64,000 nucleotides of DNA from Pictodentalium vernedei (taxonomy: Eukaryota; Mollusca; Scaphopoda; Dentaliida; Dentaliidae): contig CM062294.1 of NCBI GenBank assembly GCA_031216915.1, forward strand, positions 27,776,985-27,840,984. The letters are read 5' to 3'. Shown in pieces: positions 55,849 through 61,675 of the stretch. The notes under the pieces were generated by a model. The model ran no database searches, was not told the origin of the DNA, and saw only the letters and a list, made by a program, of their open reading frames with translations. Numbering within the stretch: position 1 is the stretch's first letter; the number at the start of each line of letters is the position of its first letter. Position numbers and translations under genes: made by a program.

Positions 55849-56760
55849 ATGTTTTTCCAGATGGATCCTAAACGCCGAGATCGAATTTTAACCGAGTATT
55901 TAAGTGCTAAGAAGGCGATTCAGGCTGCTGATAGGAGCAGACGTCTCGGTGAGATGGAACTCACACGCGAAGCCACAAAAATATTTAAACCCGTGACGGA
56001 GGGTCAAGAGCGAAGCAGGAAGGAGATAGTCGAAGAATTGAGACCCATAAAGGAGAGTTCTTTGAGAATGGGTTTGTTGCCTTCTAGTTTTGGAAATCGG
56101 TATTCCGTTCAATCTACACCGGATTACGTTCCCACGAGAATCGAAACCGACGTGAGTGAGAGCGATGATACGGCTTCGACTATCACCACTGATAGCATCG
56201 CATCGTCCGATGATGATGGTGGCGGTAAGAGAGATCTGTTGTATGGAATTCGCGAGGATTCGAGCGATAGGAAATTCGTGGGCGACACTGAAGTGGAAAT
56301 GGATGATGATGAATTGATCGTGGGTTCGAATAAGTATAAAGTAACCGATGGTCTGCAGAGATTGCTCCTTTTTGATAAGCCTGGAGATTACACGGAACAG
56401 GATTTCCACAATTACGGCGACATTCTAGTCCAGACCCACGCCATGAATAGAAATAACGATGCCAGAGAGACGAGACCCAAAGCCAACAGAGGTTACAAGT
56501 GGACGAAAATAGTGAAGCCCATATGGAATGCGAACAAGAAGTTCGTCGAATCGATGACCGGCAAAGGGGTGAAAACCACTAATTTTCTTCCGAGCGATCC
56601 CAACGCTCTGTCTCAGAGATTGAGTTTGTTGATGGGGAGCAGACGGGCTGGTAACACGGGATTAGATAATCAGATAGTTGCCATATCTGACGAATTGTTG
56701 AGACAGAAGGTTTTGAATAAAAACCAGTATAAAAGGCTGATGAACGAATTGAAGGATTGA
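55849..56760 (+). CDS. Polinton-associated 303-aa protein, virion-core candidate
   Basis: A complete 303-codon frame starting ATG at 55,849; a second in-frame ATG (MDPKRRDR) at codon 5 is equally plausible. The N-terminal ~70 residues are charged and probably helical (AKKAIQAADRSRR, EREEL-type pattern). The middle (100-155) is acidic and serine-rich, and the C-terminal part (245-300) is a compact helical motif (DPNALSQRLSLLMGSRRAGN, then IVAISDELLRQKV) that I recognise as common in uncharacterised Polinton-linked proteins of invertebrates. M236-T-G-K-G240 fits the MxGx-G type cleavage site of adenovirus-like proteases. It is the only gene of the block besides the next intact two without a visible lesion. 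Function not established. Confidence 0.75.
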   Translation: MFFQMDPKRRDRILTEYLSAKKAIQAADRSRRLGEMELTREATKIFKPVTEGQERSRKEIVEELRPIKESSLRMGLLPSSFGNRYSVQSTPDYVPTRIETDVSESDDTASTITTDSIASSDDDGGGKRDLLYGIREDSSDRKFVGDTEVEMDDDELIVGSNKYKVTDGLQRLLLFDKPGDYTEQDFHNYGDILVQTHAMNRNNDARETRPKANRGYKWTKIVKPIWNANKKFVESMTGKGVKTTNFLPSDPNALSQRLSLLMGSRRAGNTGLDNQIVAISDELLRQKVLNKNQYKRLMNELKD

Positions 56761-56922
56761 TGTGAATATAATAATAAGTAGAGAGAGAGAAACAAACAAA
56801 CAAACAAACAAACAAACAAAAATAAAACAGTAAATTCTTACACTAGAATAATAAAAGTATTTAAAAAACGACAAAACGATTTACCAGTGAAAAAAACACA
56901 AAATATATCATAAAAATAAAAT

Positions 56923-57303
56923 ATGTTGGTGATAAAGAACAGGGGATACGTCAGGACTTACGTTCAAGGCAGTTCTGGCATCGTCGATTCTATAATGTGA
57001 GCGTTCACGAGCAATGCGGGTAGAATACTTGCATCGACAGCGTTTGAGGTCGGTAAGAAGACGGCTTTGGATGCTGGTAAGAAAGCCGCTTCCGAAGCCA
57101 GTGGTAGGATAGCTTCTGTGGCTGGCAAGAGGGCAGCCGACGCGTTGATCGACAAGTTGATCAGTCCGCCGGCGAAGCGAGCTGCGTTAGAGCGAATGTC
57201 GAAAAGTTGGAAAGATTTTGAGGATGTCGTGGTGCCCATACAAGATTTAGCCAAAATGACGAGTGGATCCGGATTGAAGAGAACTCGCGACGGTGCGATA
57301 TAA
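56923..57303 (+). pseudogene. Small basic Polinton protein, interrupted by TGA
   Basis: ATG at 56,923 opens a frame of 25 codons (MLVIKNRGYVRTYVQG...) closed by TGA at 56,998-57,000. The same frame is open from 57,001 to the stop at 57,303, with alanine/lysine-rich sequence (GKKTALDAGKKAASEASG, LIDKLISPPAKRAALE) and ends SGSGLKRTRDG. Composition and place next to the ATPase suggest a DNA-condensing or minor virion protein, like the small basic core proteins of adenoviruses; this is inference. A TTG-started product of 78 residues after the stop is conceivable but unlikely. Confidence 0.65.
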
Positions 57304-57416
57304 ACAAAATAATAATAATAATAACATTAAAAACAGAGTTTGAAAAAAACATAAAAAAAATTTGTGTTTGAAAAGAATCTAAAAGAACAGACAAAAAAAA
57401 AAAAATAAAACAAAAG

Positions 57417-58237
57417 ATGAACATTAAAGATATGTCTTGGAACGACGCCGCGACCAAGAGGTCGAATAACGAGTACTTTCCCAAGAGCATAAGAGGTTTG
57501 ATAGTGGGAAAATCGAATTGTGGAAAGACCAATCTGTTGATGAATCTGTTGTCCCGACCCGACTGGTTGGATTACGACAGATTGTTCGTGTTTGGCAAGA
57601 GCTTGTTTCAACCCGAATACAGATTGCTTCGAGAGTGCATGGATCGCAGATTGCCCAAGGACGTCATAGCCAGAATCTTTGACAGTAGGGAGGAATTCGA
57701 CAAGTGTGGAGCTCCGCTCTCGATCATTTTGGACGGCGCGGCGACGGAGCTGACGAAGAGAAATGCATCTTCGAATGTCGATTTTATGAGAACGCTAGCG
57801 ACGTTCCGGATCCTAGGGAACTGAAATCGGAAGATAAGAATCTCATGATTTTCGATGATCTGCTTTTGGAGAGACAGAACCGATGCGAATCGTATTACGT
57901 TAGGGGTCGACACAGCAACGTGGACTGTTTCTACCTGTCGCAGAATTATTTTCGATTGCCCAGACAGACGATAAGGGAGAACGCTAATTTTCTGTGTCTC
58001 TTTCGCCAAGATCTCAAGAATCTCAATCACATCTACGGCGATCACGTCGCAAACGACGTGAGCGCTGTCGAATTCAGGAGATTCTGCAAGAGGGTTTGGG
58101 ATGGTGGACTTTACAATTTCGCCGTGATCGATTTGACGAGCGAATTTAATCGCGGAAAATATCGGTGCGGATTCGACAAGTTTTATGTTCCCGATGGTGA
58201 TAATAATAAGATAGAGCGTGAAAATAAAAAAAATTAG
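57417..58237 (+). pseudogene. Genome-packaging ATPase (FtsK/HerA-A32 type), frameshifted
   Basis: Two overlapping frames form one gene. The first (57,417-57,824) carries the Walker A motif VGKSNCGKTNLL at residues 30-41. The second (from about 57,704 to 58,237, minus one frame relative to the first) carries Walker B NLMIFDDLL, then DCFYLSQNYFRLPR, a sensor-like segment typical of the A32/Polinton ATPases. The frame change must lie between 57,704 and 57,822. I see no convincing slippery heptamer, so I take it as a lesion or sequencing error rather than programmed frameshifting. The enzyme would pump DNA into capsids. I leave the two parts as found. Confidence 0.88.
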
Positions 58238-58303
58238 AAAAATAAAAAATCTTCAAATAATTAGTTTTGAATAAAAAAAAAAAAAAAATAAAATTAAGAT
58301 ATA

Positions 58304-59059
58304 ATGTTCAAACATGGAAAATTGTTAGAACGGATAGCCGAGAATACGGCTGCGAAACAATCCATTCAAATCGTGGTGAGTGGCGATTCGACTCGATTCG
58401 CTACGAAATTCGAACCTTTCATCGAATTGAACAGAGAGAAAAGTTACGAGATGGCGTTGGTGAATCTGGAGACTTATTATTCCTTTCCCAACGTCACCGA
58501 AAAGAATAACTCGTTCAAGTATTCCGACGGAGTGGATTGGTTGGAGATTCGAATTCCCAAAGGGAGTTACGACATAGACAATTTGAACCATTACATTCAG
58601 ACGCGAATGAAGACGGATGGAAAGGGAAGCAACAAGATCAGACTCGCTCCCAATCCTAATACCTTACAGACGATGTTGGATTTGGAAGATAATTTTTGTG
58701 TGGATTTCAACACGGACGATTCTATAGGCAAGATGTTGGGATTCGATAGAAAGATGTATCGAGGCCACGCGGCATCTGAAAATACGGTCGACATTCTCGC
58801 TGTCAATAGCACTCTGGTGAACGTGGACGTGATTGCCGGAAGCTACGTGAATGGTAGCGCTCAGCCAACGATCTATTCCTTCTTTCCAAACGTGTCGCCG
58901 GGTTATAAGATAGTGGAGCGACCTCGAAATTTAGTTTATCTACCAGTGATTTTAGACACGTTGTATAGTCTCAAAACCACGTTGACGGATCAAAATGGTG
59001 AACTGTTAGATCTTCGCGGAGAAAGAGTGACGATACGATTTCACATAAGAGAAATATAA
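58304..59059 (+). CDS. Capsid-like 251-aa protein (minor capsid/penton candidate)
   Basis: A complete 251-codon frame starting ATG 58,304 after an A-rich leader. Predicted mostly beta by eye, with alternating hydrophobic strands (SIQIVVSGDS, YEMALVNLETYY, WLEIRIPKGSYDIDNLNHYI, VTIRFHIREI at the very end). The 'IPKGSYDIDNLNHYI' segment is a recurring landmark in uncharacterised proteins from invertebrate Polinton-like elements. Size, beta content and position between the ATPase and a pVI-like gene fit a single jelly-roll minor capsid protein, but a fibre or other virion protein is possible. No lesion. Confidence 0.65.
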   Translation: MFKHGKLLERIAENTAAKQSIQIVVSGDSTRFATKFEPFIELNREKSYEMALVNLETYYSFPNVTEKNNSFKYSDGVDWLEIRIPKGSYDIDNLNHYIQTRMKTDGKGSNKIRLAPNPNTLQTMLDLEDNFCVDFNTDDSIGKMLGFDRKMYRGHAASENTVDILAVNSTLVNVDVIAGSYVNGSAQPTIYSFFPNVSPGYKIVERPRNLVYLPVILDTLYSLKTTLTDQNGELLDLRGERVTIRFHIREI

Positions 59060-59205
59060 AAAGCAAAAAAAAAAAAAAAATTATATATATATAGATAACA
59101 AAAATAAAATAAACGGTAATATTAATTTTTTACAAAATTATTTTAATATAATTATTAAACAAGAAACAACTGAAGTAAATATATTTAAAAAAAACAAACA
59201 GAATT

Positions 59206-59817
59206 ATGACACAATACGTGGTTAAAAACGTGAACATATCCGCAGGACAGAGGAAGAAACTTAAGAGAGCGTTAACAACTCGAGGCGAGGCGGTGAGATT
59301 CAAATTCACTCATGAAGATCTGACGAGAGGCGGACAGGATTCGATCGCCTGGACCAGAAGTCAAATCAAAAGGATGGAGAAAGCGATTCGCGATGGAAGA
59401 GGGTTGGCGGTGAGATTGAGTCCCGCTCAATTGAGATACAATTTGAGAATGAAAGGCGGTTTCCTACCGCTATTGGCAGGAATCGCCGCAAAAGCATTAC
59501 CCTTCGCCGCAAAGGTGCTACCCTTTCTCGGAAAGACTCTCGACGTGGGAGCTCTCACGGGATTTGCTAGTTCGGGAGTTGAGAAATTAATGGGTGGCAG
59601 CGGACTGTTTTTGAAGAAGGGAGGAGCCGTGTGTCGCGTTCACGTAGACGACAGCAGTAAAGGATTGTATCTAGAACCCGTTAGAGGTGGCAACTCTCTG
59701 AGAGGAAACGGTCTCTATCTGAAGAGTGGACAGAACGTCAAGCGATTCGGCAAGGGTTTGTTGCTCGGTGAGAATTCGCCATTTAAGAACATACCGATTT
59801 TGAATATGTTATTATAA
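59206..59817 (+). CDS. Virion protein with protease-site motifs and GxGLYL repeats
   Basis: A complete 203-codon frame. The N-terminal 80 residues are basic (QRKKLKRAL, RSQIKRMEK). M82-K-G-G85-F86 matches the (M/I/L)xGG-x site of adenovirus-type proteases and directly precedes a hydrophobic segment (FLPLLAGIAAKALPFAAKVL, residues 86-105), an arrangement reminiscent of adenovirus pVI or pX maturation. L128-M-G-G-S132 is a second candidate site. The C-terminal half has repeated GxGL(Y/F)L words at about 131, 151, 167 and 182. Function inferred: a membrane-active or core protein released by proteolysis. Intact. Confidence 0.65.
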   Translation: MTQYVVKNVNISAGQRKKLKRALTTRGEAVRFKFTHEDLTRGGQDSIAWTRSQIKRMEKAIRDGRGLAVRLSPAQLRYNLRMKGGFLPLLAGIAAKALPFAAKVLPFLGKTLDVGALTGFASSGVEKLMGGSGLFLKKGGAVCRVHVDDSSKGLYLEPVRGGNSLRGNGLYLKSGQNVKRFGKGLLLGENSPFKNIPILNMLL

Positions 59818-59874
59818 ATATAAAATTATATAAAATATATAAAATCATAGAAATTATAAAATAATATATTTAAA

Positions 59875-60370
59875 ATGGGTGAAAAGGTGGAGAAACAAAT
59901 TTATCACCTGGATGAATTTGACGATAATGACGAACATCGCGAGCCAGAGAGCGAAGAAATAAAAAAAATGGTTAGACGCTAATGATGGATATCTAAGGAA
60001 AGAGATAGATAAAGCGCAGGATATACGGTTGGAAATGAGACGATGCTTTCCACAGTCACCACTACCTTCTGAAGCGAGTGTTACCAAGAGATGCACAACA
60101 TTCGTTCATAATTATGATTCGGATAAACAAAAATGTTACCATGAACGTATCACATCACAGAGAAAAAGAAAAAAAGAAAAAGAAGAAGAATCGACGCAGA
60201 AATTTGAGAGAAAAGGAAACGTTATTATAATATATCATGATGATAGTGAAGAAGAAGGAAAACAAAAAAAAAAAAAAGTAAATGAGATCTCATTACTTTT
60301 TTTTTTTTTTCATTTTTTCTTCGCTAAAAATCAATCACTCTATTGTTTATATTTCCAAGTCTGTTATTAG
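59875..60370 (+). pseudogene. Small charged Polinton ORF, frameshift at an A8 run
   Basis: ATG 59,875 begins a frame rich in acidic residues (LDEFDDNDEHREPESEE) that closes after 35 codons. From the aaaaaaaa run at 59,961-59,968 another frame (plus one) is open to 60,370 (WLDANDGYLRKEIDKAQD..., then KRKKEKEEE and IIIYHDDSEEE). The join lies exactly on the homopolymer, so an indel is likely. The final ~25 codons look non-coding and overlap the end of the convergent gene, so the true end may be earlier. Function unknown. Confidence 0.55.
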
Positions 60371-60796
60371 CATGTTGACGCTCGTGTCTACTCCTTTATC
60401 GAAAACGTGTTGAATGTTTATCTTTACTCTTTTGAGTTTTTTTACATCGGTCAACTCGCTCTCACCACCCAATTTCTTCACGAGCTCGAATGAGATGTTT
60501 GGAAATATGTAATTTCCATAGGGCAACGACAAATCGTCCTTGTCGAATTCTCTATCTTCGGCGATGACGATGTTCTGCAGATCGCTTTGGTACTCGTAAA
60601 TCAAATCGAGCGCGGCTTCGTTCAATTTCAGAGGCATCTTATATTTCTCGTATTTGTGCTCTAAGCCCTTCGTCTCGACATCGTTCAATTCGATGGGATC
60701 GTGTCATTGTAATCTATAGATTTTATGACCGAATTTCTTATACGTTTCGACTCGTTTCAATTTCAATTCGCATCTTTTAGGTGTTGTTGTCTTCAT
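60347..60796 (-). pseudogene. Polinton paralogue 1, interrupted by TGA
   Basis: ATG at 60,796 starts MKTTTPKRCELKLKR, homologous to the start of paralogue 2. An in-frame TGA at 60,706-60,704 stands where paralogue 2 has CCA (proline). After it the frame is open to 60,347 (LNEAALDLIYEYQSDL, IVIAEDREFDKDDLSLPYG, ELVKKLGGES, VNMLITDLEI). Family and function unrecognised. It points against the surrounding genes. Confidence 0.7.
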
Positions 60797-61042
60797 GATC
60801 GATTATTTGTTTTTTTTTGTTTTTACAAATTCTTGCAATAATGTATATTTTAAATTTTGTATTTAAATAATAATTTGTTAAAAAAAAAGTTTGTTATTTT
60901 TTTTTTTTGCTTTTTATATATATAAAAAAGTTGTTTTTTTAATTTTTAATTTTCTTTAATGTAAAAATTTTTTAGTAAAAGTTTTTTTTTCTCTTTATAT
61001 ATATAAAAAGTTAATTTTTTTTAATTTCAATCTTTCTATTGT
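60797..61042. other. A/T-rich spacer between the paralogues
   Basis: Almost only A and T, with tatatatataaaaaa near 60,915 about 120 bp upstream of paralogue 1. The equivalent element stands about 100 bp upstream of paralogue 2. Possible promoter, judged only by position. Confidence 0.4.
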
Positions 61043-61491
61043 TTATATTTCCAGGTCCGTTATTAGCAAGTTGACATTCATCATTTTTCCACATACGAAA
61101 ATGGTGTGAATGTTCATCTTTACTCTTTTGAGTTTTTTTCATAGGCGAATGTGCTCTCACCACCTGATTTCTTCACGAGTTCAGGTGAGATTATTGGGTA
61201 TATGTAACTTCCATAGGACAACAATAAATCACCCCTGTCGAATTCTCTATCTTCGGCAACGATGATATTAATCAACAGTTCGTTTTGGTACTCGTAAAAC
61301 AAATCGAGTGCGGCTTCATCCACTTTCAAACACATTCGATATTTGTGGTAGTAGCGCTCTAAGTCCACCATCTCGACCTCATTCAATTCGATGGGATCGT
61401 GTGGTTGTAATGTATAGATATTAAAACTGGGTTTCTCATACTTTTCGTCTCGTTTCAATTTCAATCTACATCTTTTAGGTGTTGTTGTCAT
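61043..61491 (-). pseudogene. Polinton paralogue 2, frameshifted near the C-terminus
   Basis: ATG 61,491 (MTTTPKRCRLKLKR) runs 123 codons to a stop at 61,120. Homology to paralogue 1 is continuous to KKSGGES; then a one-base deletion next to an A7 run (about 61,128-61,140) shifts the frame. The homologous C-terminal DNA, including ttgctaataacggacctgg, continues in another frame to 61,043. Together with its upstream A/T region (tatatata at about 61,592) it duplicates 60,347-60,950 with a period of about 695 bp. Confidence 0.7.
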
Positions 61492-61675
61492 GATCGATTA
61501 TTTGGTTTTTTTATGAATTCTTACAAATAATGTTTATTTTAAATTTTGTATTAAAAAAATTGAATTTTAAAATTTAACTTTTTTTTTTTTTCTATCATAT
61601 ATATAGAGTAAAAAAGCAAAACTTTTTTAACAAATTATTTAATACAAAATTCAAAAAAAAAAAATATTCTTACAA
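61492..61675. promoter_or_regulatory. Divergent A/T-rich intergenic region
   Basis: Separates paralogue 2 (leftward) from the polymerase (rightward), with catatatatagagtaaaa near 61,592. It could serve both genes; no defined motif beyond TATA-like sequence. Confidence 0.35.

Noticed and set aside
55900..56409. 169-codon minus ORF opposite the 303-aa gene
   Set aside because: Antisense shadow; the plus-strand product has the recognisable Polinton-type C-terminal motif and gene spacing.
57704..57822. Programmed -1 frameshift in the ATPase gene
   Set aside because: No convincing slippery heptamer and downstream structure in the overlap, and other genes nearby carry plain lesions; cannot be fully excluded.
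58267..58509. 80-codon plus ORF overlapping the start of the capsid-like gene
   Set aside because: Out-of-frame shadow of the 251-aa gene without its own conserved features.
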